From positions 1 to 64,000 of the forward strand of contig JAFUXT010000017.1 in NCBI GenBank assembly GCA_017470815.1: a DNA stretch of 64,000 bases. Reading direction: 5' to 3'. Positions 26,481 to 35,151 of the stretch are shown in pieces. Both the position numbers and the translations under genes were made by a program. Under the pieces are notes generated by a model that was given only the letters and a program-made list of their open reading frames with translations, did no database searches and had not been told where the DNA came from. Source of the stretch: a bacterium (GTDB lineage Bacteria > Cyanobacteriota > Vampirovibrionia > Gastranaerophilales > Gastranaerophilaceae). The first letter of the stretch is position 1; every line of letters starts with the position of its first letter.

Positions 26481-27713
26481 TTACTGCTCTATTTTAGCAC
26501 AAATTTCCTTTAAATATTTCATCCTGTCAAAATTTATTTCTTCAAGTTCTTCTGACAGATATTTTTTTGCTCTTGAAAGTGTTGATGCGGTTTTTGTCAG
26601 TGAAAAATTCATTCCGATTTGAGAATAATAAATGCTGTCTTTTTCTTTTATTTTGATAAAATCAACATCTTCAAGGTCATCTAAGCCTTCGATTTCCTTA
26701 TTTTCAATGTCTGAATAAAAACACAAAGACACTGAAGAATAATCATTTGTTTTAATCTTTTCATATTCATCAGAGAAAAAACCGTTTATGCAGGAAGTAA
26801 AAATCTTTATTAAATCATCTTGACACAAATTCAAAATTGCTCTTGCATCATGATTTCGCAAAAACGGTTTTATTTCTGTTACAACAAAGTTATTTTCGCC
26901 TGTTAAGACACATTCAACCCCAATTATACCTGTATAGGAGTGACCGCTGTTATCAAGATTTGTCAATATATCTGATACAATTTTATCTATCCTTGTCATA
27001 ACAGTTGAATTTACCTTGTAATCAGGACAATAGCAACCTGCTCCGTCTGTATAAATACCCCCGTCTTTTCCTAAAAATTTGTAGTTCCCGACAATATTAA
27101 ACGGAATTGCACTGTAACCGTCTGTTATATAATAGGCCGTAAAATTATGCCCAAATGTATAATCCTCAATCAAAACATCTGTTTCCCCTTTTAAAAACAA
27201 TTTTTCAACGAAATCAGAAGCAGATTTCAAAGTCGGACACACCATTTTTTCATCCTGCAAAACTGAATTTTGTGCTGTAGAAATTATTACGGGGAAATTT
27301 GAGTTTTTCAGATAATCAATTATTGCGGAAGTTTTGTTATACATTGCAAATTTTGGGGTTTGGGCGTGAATTTTGTATAAAAATTTTTTACACTGAATTT
27401 TATTGAGCATAAAATCGCAACTGTCTTTTGAAGGACCAAAAATATTTTGACCGTTAGACTGAAAAAATGAAACAATATCTGCGCCAAGAGTTTTTTCGCT
27501 GATAGGGATTGTTAGACTGATTTCATTTTTCAGCGCAAACATCAAAAGACCTGTCAGGTCATCTTCTCTTATATCAATTGTTTCATAGAAATCGGATTTT
27601 CCTGAAGTTGCATATATTTTTTCGACATAATCAAAATTTTTAATGTATCTTGCAAGTGCAGTGGCAACCGCACCTCCCCCGACAATTAAAATTCTAATCT
27701 TTTCATTAACCAT
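26481..27713 (-). CDS. PurD-like ATP-grasp protein (divergent)
   Basis: 410 residues aligned in layout with phosphoribosylamine-glycine ligase. The N-terminal Rossmann-type ILIVGGGAVATALARYI is followed by an ISEKTLGADIVSFF segment, and FGPSKDSCDFMLNKIQCKKFL begins the ATP-grasp domain. The normal metal and substrate motif E-F-N-x-R-x-G-D-P-E is replaced by EIKPFLRNHDAR. The IDGxxLAAGKGV-type loop is also not evident. It may be a degenerate or repurposed PurD. No other purine genes adjoin it, although an AICARFT-like gene is elsewhere in the window. TATAAT lies seven bases before the ATG. Confidence 0.7.
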   Translation of the reverse strand: MVNEKIRILIVGGGAVATALARYIKNFDYVEKIYATSGKSDFYETIDIREDDLTGLLMFALKNEISLTIPISEKTLGADIVSFFQSNGQNIFGPSKDSCDFMLNKIQCKKFLYKIHAQTPKFAMYNKTSAIIDYLKNSNFPVIISTAQNSVLQDEKMVCPTLKSASDFVEKLFLKGETDVLIEDYTFGHNFTAYYITDGYSAIPFNIVGNYKFLGKDGGIYTDGAGCYCPDYKVNSTVMTRIDKIVSDILTNLDNSGHSYTGIIGVECVLTGENNFVVTEIKPFLRNHDARAILNLCQDDLIKIFTSCINGFFSDEYEKIKTNDYSSVSLCFYSDIENKEIEGLDDLEDVDFIKIKEKDSIYYSQIGMNFSLTKTASTLSRAKKYLSEELEEINFDRMKYLKEICAKIEQ

Positions 27714-27720
27714 AGTCTTG

Positions 27721-27726
27721 ATTATA
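27721..27726 (-). promoter_or_regulatory. -10 box before purD-like gene
   Basis: TATAAT on the minus strand ends seven bases before the ATG at 27713, consistent with a leaderless transcript. No ribosome-binding site is seen. Confidence 0.5.
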
Positions 27727-27780
27727 CTACATAAAACATACGATTTTTGTTAAGTTATATTAAAATATTAAGTATTTTGA

Positions 27781-27789
27781 TGTTATAAT
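27781..27789 (+). promoter_or_regulatory. Extended -10 box before 78-residue gene
   Basis: TGTTATAAT lies about 50 bases before the ATG at 27840, whose ribosome-binding site AGAAAGG is separate. This is a conventional leadered promoter. Confidence 0.5.
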
Positions 27790-27839
27790 AATGACAAAGA
27801 GAAATTCACTATTAAAATACGGATAGAAAGGCAAGTGAT

Positions 27840-28076
27840 ATGGCAGGTTTAGTAAATTTATTATCGAATGTATTTCAGGCACCGCAAATTGTATCAACAC
27901 CGGTTGTAAGAGAGTCATCTAATCCGTACGGAAATAATCCGTTTGTAAGTTACAACGGAAAAAACTTTTCAAATCAGTATTATGCTCAAAACAGACCTGT
28001 CAAAGGCGGATATTTTGCTGGGTATTACAACGGCAAACAAAATATTGTCGGCAGAAGATTGTTTGTAGAAGTTTAA
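27840..28076 (+). CDS. Small hypothetical protein, Asn/Tyr/Gly-rich
   Basis: 78 residues: an amphipathic start (GLVNLLSNVFQAP), a Ser/Asn/Pro-rich centre and a Tyr/Gly-rich tail (GGYFAGYYNGKQ). There is no known domain and no membrane segment. AGAAAGG lies nine bases before the ATG. The composition recalls the N-terminus of the CHAP protein and of the gene at 3727. Confidence 0.6.
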   Translation: MAGLVNLLSNVFQAPQIVSTPVVRESSNPYGNNPFVSYNGKNFSNQYYAQNRPVKGGYFAGYYNGKQNIVGRRLFVEV

Positions 28077-28345
28077 ACTTTGATGAGTGTAAAATTTTCA
28101 AAATAATATGTGGTATTATGTTTTCATAATATCACTTTTTTGTAACTGCATCTGTAAAAAATCCGGATGGCAATTATATAGATACCTTAATTAAATTTAG
28201 AGTACTAACCCCAAAAATATAATGCATGAATGAGTGGTTTATAATTACCCTGCTATTTCAGACAGGTGCAATGAAATAGCGTAAATTTATAATGTTACCT
28301 AATGTTAAGAATTATTAATGAGTATATATAAATTATAGCAATTTT

Positions 28346-28503
28346 CTATAAAAAAAATACTTTATATACATGTAAACACGAGGATGCTTAAAATAGAGGA
28401 CTTAAAAACCGAACTTTAAGCACACACTTCACACTTCACTATTACGAGGAATGAGACAAAAGTTTACATTCCAAAGGGTCTAATTATTAGGCTCTTTTTT
28501 TTT
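28346..28503 (+). other. Short transcription unit, sRNA or micro-ORF candidate
   Basis: AAAATACTTTATATACATGT (28354-28373) matches the promoter core of the coiled-coil genes. A GU-containing hairpin followed by nine T lies at 28471-28503. Between them are two tiny ORFs, each preceded by ACGAGG: MLKIEDLKTEL (from 28383) and MRQKFTFQRV (from 28450). Either a small RNA, two micro-peptides or a decayed gene would fit. The rest of the 28077-28765 gap is repeats. Confidence 0.4.
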
Positions 28504-28505
28504 GC

Positions 28506-28688
28506 ATGCGCAAGCCGGTGTGAAGCAACAGGTTGACCTGCGATGAGCAGGGCAAGCAGGTTGCGGAACATGATAAGACCGCCGTTGTGAACGGAACGCA
28601 AGTGAAGTGAACGGAGCAATCTAAGATTGCACAGGCGGGAAAAATGCACAAGCCGGTGTGAAGCAACAGGTTGACCTGCGATGAGCAG
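28506..28688. repeat. Direct repeat of about 45 bp
   Basis: Nearly identical copies at 28506-28550 and 28644-28688 (CAAGCCGGTGTGAAGCAACA and onward) lie 138 bases apart. The segment between them is GC-richer than the surroundings and contains further small inverted repeats. No ORF is supported. Confidence 0.7.
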
Positions 28689-28708
28689 TGTAAAATATCT
28701 GAATAAAA

Positions 28709-28741
28709 TAAAAATGTGAATATTTTCATATTCACATTTTT
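28709..28741. terminator. Terminator of the 28766 gene
   Basis: AAAATGTGAATAT and ATATTCACATTTT form a long stem with T runs on both strands, 25 bases past the stop codon of the minus-strand gene. Confidence 0.85.
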
Positions 28742-28765
28742 TATAAAATTTATTTTGTTATTGGT

Positions 28766-29551
28766 TTAATCAACATGCGGAACGTCAACTTTATGTTCAA
28801 TAACTGCAGATTTTTGGTTTGCTTCCAACCTGCCAGCAATTAAGTGTGCAGTAAGAACAAGTGCGCCAGCTGCAGCAGCAAGAATTTTGCCTGATTTACC
28901 TGCTGTTTTGAGTGGATTTTTGATTATATCTGAAACTGTTTTTTCATTTTTAATAACTGCGACTGCTCCTTTGGCTAATGTTGCGGTTGCAAGTACTGCT
29001 GCACCGGTCAAAGCCCCCTGCCATAAACCTTTTGCAGTTGCTACCCCCATTGTTGCGGATACCGTAAAGAACTTCCAAACATCAGCAACGGCTTCTTTAC
29101 CTTTTGTCCAAAGAGATGTTTTTGGCGCATTTGGATCTAATTTCTTTTTATATTTAGCAAAAGTTTTTGCACTTTCGCTATTCGGTTCAATTATTGTAAC
29201 TGCTTTATCTCGCAGACCTGTTTCCAAAACTGTTCCGTCATTTTTAATCATATATTCCAGTCCGTCTTTTACTCTTTTTTGACGAACTACTATGATATCA
29301 TTTTCGGGCAAATATTCCTTTTTCCATTTACGACTTTTTAGTCTTTCTGCAAAAATATTTGCTTTTTCATTCAACTCTGCATCATTGATTTCTTTGTCAA
29401 ACTTATCTGTTTTTGGTTCTGATATAGTTTGAATAGGAGCGGGTTGAGGTTGCTTTTCTACCGCTTCTTCCTGTGCAATGTTTCTCATTGCTTCTGCAAT
29501 TAAGTTTGATTCTGACTTAAAATTTACATTCGGATTAAATGTTACATTCAT
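28766..29551 (-). CDS. Hypothetical protein with hydrophobic C-terminal region
   Basis: 261 residues. It begins MNVTFNPNVNFKSESN, the short Phe-containing N-terminal tag seen on several proteins here. A charged, proline-rich helical region follows. Residues about 165-245 carry two or three alanine-rich hydrophobic stretches (LWQGALTGAAVLATATLA, ILAAAAGALVLTAHLIAG) that could be membrane helices. No family is recognised; the gene at 36235 has a similar plan. AAGGAG lies seven bases before the chosen ATG. Confidence 0.72.
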   Translation of the reverse strand: MNVTFNPNVNFKSESNLIAEAMRNIAQEEAVEKQPQPAPIQTISEPKTDKFDKEINDAELNEKANIFAERLKSRKWKKEYLPENDIIVVRQKRVKDGLEYMIKNDGTVLETGLRDKAVTIIEPNSESAKTFAKYKKKLDPNAPKTSLWTKGKEAVADVWKFFTVSATMGVATAKGLWQGALTGAAVLATATLAKGAVAVIKNEKTVSDIIKNPLKTAGKSGKILAAAAGALVLTAHLIAGRLEANQKSAVIEHKVDVPHVD

Positions 29552-29619
29552 ACACACACTCCTTGATGCTTCTTTTAAAACATATAAACCTAAATTTTTG
29601 CTCTTTTGTTAAGATTTCT

Positions 29620-32211
29620 TTACATTCCAAACAAAGATAATTGAGGAACTCCGTCCTCATTATGTACCATTTTTTTACCTGACGCAAGGTTTTTTGAAAA
29701 ATCTTTTTGCATTTTTGTCATAAGTTCCTGAGAACGGGTTATTACTTCGTTTGGCAATCCTGCCATTTTGGCGACCTGAATACCGTAACTTCTGCTTGCA
29801 CCGCCTGATACAACTTTTCTCAAAAATTCAATTTCACCGTTGTTTTCGGATATTGTTATTCTGTAATTTTTAATTTGCGGATATTTTTTTGTCATTACAT
29901 TTAATTCGTGATAGTGTGTTGCAAAAATACATCTTGCCTTAATTTTTGTTGCAATAAATTCTGCAACAGACCATGCGATTGCAACGCCGTCATAAGTGCT
30001 TGTACCTCTGCCGATTTCGTCTAAAAGAATAAAACTTTTTTCTGTTGCGGAGTTTAGAATAAATGATGTTTCAATCATTTCGACCATAAATGTCGATTGT
30101 CCGAGTGTCAAATCATCACTTGCACCTACTCTTGTGAATACTTTATCTACAACTCCGATTTTTGCGCTATCTGCTGGAACCCATGAACCGATTTGGGCTA
30201 AAATCGCAATAAGTGCATTTTGGCGCATGTAGGTTGATTTCCCTGCCATGTTAGGACCTGTTAAAATCATAAATTGGGTATCATCACCTGTTGTAACATT
30301 TGATTTTATTTCCAAATCGTTTGGGACGTATTCCCCTAACGGCAAAATGTTTTCTAATACAGCATGTCTGCCGTTTTTGACAAGAAAATCGTTTGACTCA
30401 TCAATAACCGGGCAACAATAATTATTTTCAACTGCAACTGTTGAAAGTGATGTCAGAACATCTGCAGTTGCAATAGCGTCTGCGATTTCACGGATTTTTG
30501 AAACATATTCTTTTGAATATTCTCTGAAATCGGTAAACAATTTATATTCAAGTTCAGTTGATTTGAATTTTGCACTCAAAACATCATCTTCATGTTTTTT
30601 GAGTTCTTCCGTGATAAATCTTTCTGCATTTACAAGGGTTTGTTTTCGGATGTAATCGTCAGGAATCATATTAAGATTTGAATTTGTAACTTCAATAAAG
30701 TATCCAAAAACTTTATTGTAACCGATTTTAAGGTTTTTAATTCCTGTTCTGTCCTTTTCTTTATCTTCAAAACTTTTTAGCCATTCCTCTCCGCCTGTTA
30801 ATAAATCTCTGAAATAATCAAGTTCTCCGCTTACCTGCGGTTTGATTATACCACCCTCTTTTAAAAGCATCGGAGGGTTGTCAACGATAGTATTTTCAAT
30901 CATTTGAACATAATCAGAAATTTCTTGTGCATAATCTCTGATGTTTGCAAATATGTCATAATCCAAATCTTTTGTAACATCCAAAACTTCAGGCAGGATT
31001 GAAAGCGATAGTTTCAGGCTTATGAAGTCTTTCGGACTTGCAGAAGCGTTGCTCATTCTTGTTGCGAGTCTTTGGATATCATAAATTTTATCAAGCAGTT
31101 CAGATAAATTCAGTCTTACATCACTTTTTTTGACAAGTTCGGAAACTGAATTTTGTCTTGTCATGATGTCATCTACATTTTTTAGCGGCTGACAAATCCA
31201 ATTTTTCAAAAGCCTTGCGCCCATATTTGTTTTGGTTTTGTCTATTGCCCATAAAAGCGAACCATATTTGTTCTTTTCCCTTAAAGTTTCCACAAGTTCA
31301 AGATTTTTTCTTGTCGAAGCATCAAGAATCATATATTCAGACAATTCATAAGATTCAATACGGTCAAATTTTGGCATATTATCTTTTGAAGTTTCCCAGA
31401 TATATGCAAGCAAAGCCCCTGCTGCCTGAAATCCGAGTTTATATTTTGAATACCCAAAACTTTCCAAACTTGTTGTTTTAAACACGGTTTTCAGATTATT
31501 TGACGCAAAATTTTCCTCAAAAACAGATGGCGGAATTTTGGAACAATTGTATTTTTTAGTAATTTCTTCAGGCAGATTCACGACTTCATCAGCCACAATC
31601 TGAAAAGGTTTTATGTCTTGTTTCAGACTTGGTGCAACAATTTCAGACGGATTTAGCCTTGCAAGTTCAGCCATAATAAGGTTTAAAGGTGCTTGTGTGG
31701 TTTTAAATTCTCCTGTAGAAATATCGGTATATGAAAACCCGAACAAATCTTTTTTATCGTCTTTATAAATTGCGCAGATGTAATTGTTTGAATTTTGTTT
31801 TAGCAGGTTGCTTTCTGTTAGTGTTCCGGGGGTTAAAACTCTTGTAACACCTCGTTTTACAACCTGACCTGCTTTTACAAATTTAGGGTCTTCAAGTTGG
31901 TCACAAATTACCACTTTGTAGTTTTTTTGCACAAGTTTTTGCAAGTACGCATCTGCTGCTTTAACAGGGATTCCTGCTAAAGGTACTCTGCCGAGTTTTG
32001 CTCCGGAATCTCTTCCTGTCAGGGTAAGTTCAAGTTCTTTTGCCATAATAACGGCATCTTCAAAGAAGGTCTCAAAAAAATCACCCATTCTATACCAAAG
32101 TAGTATTCCAGGATGCTCTTTTTTAATCTGCAAATACTGCTGCATAGCAGGGGTAGTGTCCTCAATATTCACATCCCAACTATTAACATGATTGATTTCC
32201 CCTTTGCTCAT
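29620..32211 (-). CDS. mutS: DNA mismatch repair protein MutS
   Basis: 863 residues, a standard MutS. The N-terminal mismatch-binding domain contains WYRMGDFFETFFEDA, where the usual F-x-E Phe/Glu pair is present. Connector, lever and clamp follow. The ATPase domain has Walker A GPNMAGKST near residue 652, Walker B LLDEIGRGTSTYDG, and the signature loop with ATHYHEL. The C-terminus ends PQLSLFGM, a possible beta-clamp-binding QLSLF motif. It recognises mispairs and small loops after replication. Intact, with no mutL adjacent. Confidence 0.97.
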   Translation of the reverse strand: MSKGEINHVNSWDVNIEDTTPAMQQYLQIKKEHPGILLWYRMGDFFETFFEDAVIMAKELELTLTGRDSGAKLGRVPLAGIPVKAADAYLQKLVQKNYKVVICDQLEDPKFVKAGQVVKRGVTRVLTPGTLTESNLLKQNSNNYICAIYKDDKKDLFGFSYTDISTGEFKTTQAPLNLIMAELARLNPSEIVAPSLKQDIKPFQIVADEVVNLPEEITKKYNCSKIPPSVFEENFASNNLKTVFKTTSLESFGYSKYKLGFQAAGALLAYIWETSKDNMPKFDRIESYELSEYMILDASTRKNLELVETLREKNKYGSLLWAIDKTKTNMGARLLKNWICQPLKNVDDIMTRQNSVSELVKKSDVRLNLSELLDKIYDIQRLATRMSNASASPKDFISLKLSLSILPEVLDVTKDLDYDIFANIRDYAQEISDYVQMIENTIVDNPPMLLKEGGIIKPQVSGELDYFRDLLTGGEEWLKSFEDKEKDRTGIKNLKIGYNKVFGYFIEVTNSNLNMIPDDYIRKQTLVNAERFITEELKKHEDDVLSAKFKSTELEYKLFTDFREYSKEYVSKIREIADAIATADVLTSLSTVAVENNYCCPVIDESNDFLVKNGRHAVLENILPLGEYVPNDLEIKSNVTTGDDTQFMILTGPNMAGKSTYMRQNALIAILAQIGSWVPADSAKIGVVDKVFTRVGASDDLTLGQSTFMVEMIETSFILNSATEKSFILLDEIGRGTSTYDGVAIAWSVAEFIATKIKARCIFATHYHELNVMTKKYPQIKNYRITISENNGEIEFLRKVVSGGASRSYGIQVAKMAGLPNEVITRSQELMTKMQKDFSKNLASGKKMVHNEDGVPQLSLFGM

Positions 32212-32247
32212 AATATAATATTGATATAAAAATAAGAGGATTTCAAC

Positions 32248-32847
32248 ATGGGTTGTCTTAAAAATGTTACAAGGTCAATATTTCTAACCGTTGTTGCCGT
32301 TGGGTTTATAGCCTTTGGCGGGCAAAAATGGATAAATGACGGAATAAACAATTTTTTACACCCAACCCATGATGTAATTTTGGAAAGAGCACAAAAAGTA
32401 GGTGATTTTTCGAAAATAGACAAAGAATTTGAAATAGAAAAGGCCGCAGGTGTAATGGGTTACAATGCTGTTGTTGCCGAACACAAAGCTTCAGGTCAAA
32501 AAATGGTTGTTGTTGATACCGCAAAGAAAAAAATTCTTACACCGCAGGATATTAAGGCAAATGATGTTGAAGACAGACTAAAAAAGGCTATTTCTAAAGT
32601 AAAATACCAATCTGCCGCTATTGAAGAATTCCATGTAACAGAAAAAGGTACAATGACGTCCTACGGGCAGAAAGTTCCTTATGCAAAATTCAGGGCAAAA
32701 ATCAAAAAACTTCCTATTGGTGAAATTTCAGGAATAGTTTCCGTTGTAGAAGACGAAAAAGGTAACGATAAAATTCTTGTGTCAATTAATCAGGGCGAAA
32801 AATATTCGCAGTTGATTTCTAATGAGTTTTTTAAAGATATAAAGTAA
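32248..32847 (+). CDS. Membrane-anchored hypothetical protein
   Basis: 199 residues with one N-terminal hydrophobic helix (residues 9-25, SIFLTVVAVGFIAFGG) and no obvious cleavage site, so probably anchored with the rest outside. The remainder is Lys/Glu-rich mixed alpha/beta. Unknown family. It is divergent from mutS and directly upstream of obg (48-base gap), with GAGG before the ATG. Confidence 0.72.
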   Translation: MGCLKNVTRSIFLTVVAVGFIAFGGQKWINDGINNFLHPTHDVILERAQKVGDFSKIDKEFEIEKAAGVMGYNAVVAEHKASGQKMVVVDTAKKKILTPQDIKANDVEDRLKKAISKVKYQSAAIEEFHVTEKGTMTSYGQKVPYAKFRAKIKKLPIGEISGIVSVVEDEKGNDKILVSINQGEKYSQLISNEFFKDIK

Positions 32848-32895
32848 TAAACCTATCTTGAAAGCGCATTTTGTTCATAGTAAAGTGAATTTGCT

Positions 32896-34191
32896 ATGCA
32901 ATTTATGGACAAGGTAAAAATCAGAATAGTTTCGGGCAAGGGCGGTAACGGAATTGTTGCTTGGCGCAGAGAAAAATATGTTGACAAAGGCGGACCTGCA
33001 GGCGGCGACGGTGGAAACGGCGGAAGCGTTTACCTGATTGCCGATGAAAATATGTCAACTTTGATGGATTTTACTTATAAAACGGTTTTTAAAGCCGAAG
33101 CAGGAGAAAACGGTTTTAAAAAGAGTATGCATGGCAAAAGTGCAAAGGATTTATTCATAAAAGTTCCTGTCGGAACGGTTGTAAAAGATTTAAAGACAGA
33201 GAATATAATTGCCGATTTGGATGAACATGAAAAGAAAGTTCTTGTAGCAAAAGGCGGTCGGGGCGGCAGAGGTAATATTCATTTTTGCACCCCTCAAAAT
33301 CGTGCTCCGCAGTATTGCGAACCGGGAGAACCGGGGATTGAAAGAAATTTGCAGTTAGAATTAAAACTAATCGCCGATGTCGGACTTTTAGGTATGCCAA
33401 ATGCAGGCAAATCAACATTCATAAGCCGAGTATCTTCTGCAAAACCAAAAATTGCAGACTACCCGTTTACAACGATAATTCCTAACCTCGGTGTTGTAAA
33501 AAAACATGATCATGATGCCTATGTTATCGCAGATATTCCCGGACTAATTGAAGGGGCATCTGATGGGGTTGGATTGGGGCACGACTTTTTGCGCCACGTT
33601 GAAAGGTGTCGTTTTTTACTTCATATCGTTGACGGGACAGAAGAAAATCCGCTTGAAAATTACAAAATAATTAATAACGAACTGAAAAAATATTCTCAAA
33701 AACTTGCCGATTTATTCCAGATAGTCGCAATAAATAAAATTGATGCGATTGAGCCTGACAGATTAAGCGAACTCAAAAACGAGTTTAAAAAAGAGGGAAT
33801 TGATAATATTTATACGATTTCTGCAGTAACTGGTGAAAATTTAGACGAACTGAAAAACGAACTTGAACACAGGGTTGATACGATTCCAAAACCTGTTTTT
33901 GATTATGTTGTTGAAGAAGATTTGGAAGCCACAAATAATGATGATAGTTATTGGGAAGTCTATAAAGCCGATAAAAATACTTATATAGTTGATGGCGGAA
34001 AGATTATCAGAATTTCGCAGGTTATAAATACCAGAAACACAGAACAGGTAATCAGACTTCAGAATACAATGCGCGCAATGGGGATTATTGATGAATTGAA
34101 ACGCATAGGTATTCAAAACGGTGACACTGTAGTTGTTGGTAAAATTGAACTTGAATATTGGGATGATGAGATGTATAAGCAGGAATTTTAA
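32896..34191 (+). CDS. obg: GTPase Obg/CgtA
   Basis: 431 residues. The glycine-rich Obg fold (residues 1-158) begins MQFMDKVKIRIVSGKGGNG and contains GGPAGGDGGNGG. The G domain has G1 GMPNAGKST near residue 165, G3 DIPGLIEGA and G4 NKID. A C-terminal OCT domain of about 70 residues completes the long form of the protein. It acts in large ribosomal subunit maturation and stress control. The first ATG fits the family N-terminus; no ribosome-binding site is visible. Element B begins 24 bases after the stop in place of a terminator. Confidence 0.96.
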   Translation: MQFMDKVKIRIVSGKGGNGIVAWRREKYVDKGGPAGGDGGNGGSVYLIADENMSTLMDFTYKTVFKAEAGENGFKKSMHGKSAKDLFIKVPVGTVVKDLKTENIIADLDEHEKKVLVAKGGRGGRGNIHFCTPQNRAPQYCEPGEPGIERNLQLELKLIADVGLLGMPNAGKSTFISRVSSAKPKIADYPFTTIIPNLGVVKKHDHDAYVIADIPGLIEGASDGVGLGHDFLRHVERCRFLLHIVDGTEENPLENYKIINNELKKYSQKLADLFQIVAINKIDAIEPDRLSELKNEFKKEGIDNIYTISAVTGENLDELKNELEHRVDTIPKPVFDYVVEEDLEATNNDDSYWEVYKADKNTYIVDGGKIIRISQVINTRNTEQVIRLQNTMRAMGIIDELKRIGIQNGDTVVVGKIELEYWDDEMYKQEF

Positions 34192-34215
34192 TTCCTTTTA
34201 TGCATAGCAGTCATT

Positions 34216-34798
34216 TACATAAAAAATATTATCGGTAGTTTTTGTTTCATCAAAACTACCCTGCCCCATTTCTTTGACCGCAAAGAAACGGGGCACAAAG
34301 AAACTCCCCGACCTGCACTCCGTTCGCTAATCATTTGTACGCCCTCGCATTGTTCCTCCCCAAAGGGGGAGGTTAGGTGGGTAAACTCTGCTCGGGCTAT
34401 GCTCCACATACAGGCGGGATAACTCACTATCGTTCAGACAAATCCCGCCTTGTTGCCGTGTCGCAAACAATGATTGCTCACTTCGTAAAGGTCGGGATTA
34501 CCCTCACCCGTTTTTCTAATGCTCATACTTCGCATTGAAAAACTACCCTCTCCCAAGGGGAGAGGGGTGGGGTGAGGGGTTAAATGCGCACCGTAGTTTT
34601 AGGTGCGCTAAGAGATTTTTGTCCGTCAGGACAAAAACACATATTACTGCGTTAGCAGTCTTATGCCGCCGTTAGGCGGTATTGTACCTCAGCGTGTTTT
34701 TCTTTTCGGTTCACTTTTCTTTTTGCGTTGCAATCAAAAAGAAAAGTGAACATATTAAGAATATCTTAGCGAGATATTCTCATAATATTTTTTATGTA
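34216..34798. repeat. Hairpin-array element B (583 bp, long type)
   Basis: Ends are TACATAAAAAATATTAT and its exact complement. The interior has hairpins including CATTTCTTTG/CAAAGAAACG, GGCGGGATAA with its partner, TTTTTGTCC/GGACAAAAA, CCGCC/GGCGG and a 17-base stem of GTTCACTTTTCTTTTTG. About 200 bases (34310-34500) are shared, inverted, with element D. No ORF is supported. Confidence 0.9.
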
Positions 34799-34841
34799 CA
34801 AATTACTTGGCATATATAACTGCGAGGTAAATAATTTATGG

Positions 34842-34867
34842 ACTTAAAACCAAAAGTGTGCTATAAT
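34842..34867 (+). promoter_or_regulatory. Putative promoter of small zinc-ribbon gene
   Basis: TATAAT (34862-34867) is preceded at about 17 bases by TGGACT, a weak -35. The ribosome-binding site AGGAGG follows ten bases later. Confidence 0.5.
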
Positions 34868-34890
34868 TTAGTCAAACAGGAGGAATTTAT

Positions 34891-35055
34891 ATGGCAAGAT
34901 TAATCAGACCTACATTGGCTATAAGATGCGTTCAGTCAGGATGCAAATGTTTATTTGAAGTTGCTCAGGTGGAAGACGGGAAACAGCAGGAAGTTGTTTG
35001 TCCTCAATGCGGCGAACACTATGTTTATCCGATTTATGACGAAGAAAGTAAATAA
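34891..35055 (+). CDS. Small zinc-ribbon protein (54 aa)
   Basis: 54 residues starting MARLIRPTLAIRCVQSGCKC and containing a later CPQCGEHYVYPIYDE. The Cys pairs C-x4-C/C-x-C and CPQC, spaced by about 20 residues, fit a small zinc ribbon. AGGAGG lies eight bases before the ATG and TATAAT is upstream. Such proteins often bind nucleic acid or stabilise complexes; the specific role is unknown. Confidence 0.75.
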   Translation: MARLIRPTLAIRCVQSGCKCLFEVAQVEDGKQQEVVCPQCGEHYVYPIYDEESK

Positions 35056-35065
35056 ATTTAATCGT

Positions 35066-35145
35066 AAATAGTGAATTGTGAATAGTACTTTACAGTTTTT
35101 TGATTTATAAAATGTGAGTCTGCACCGGTAACGACTATTCACATT
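35066..35145. repeat. Small inverted-repeat element, copy 1
   Basis: GTGAATTGTGAATAGT near the left and ACTATTCAC near the right face each other over about 75 bases, just upstream of the radical SAM gene. A related copy is at 42810-42898. Confidence 0.5.
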
Positions 35146-35151
35146 AAAATT

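Noticed and set aside
28464-28735. Cys/Leu-rich ORFs on the minus strand
   Set aside because: Produced by the direct repeats; the same peptide appears twice because of the DNA repeat.
34215-34427. ORFs within hairpin elements B, C and D (also 54647-54859 and 61703-62026)
   Set aside because: Element copies are not aligned in frame and the hairpins explain the sequence; no element has a consistent ORF.
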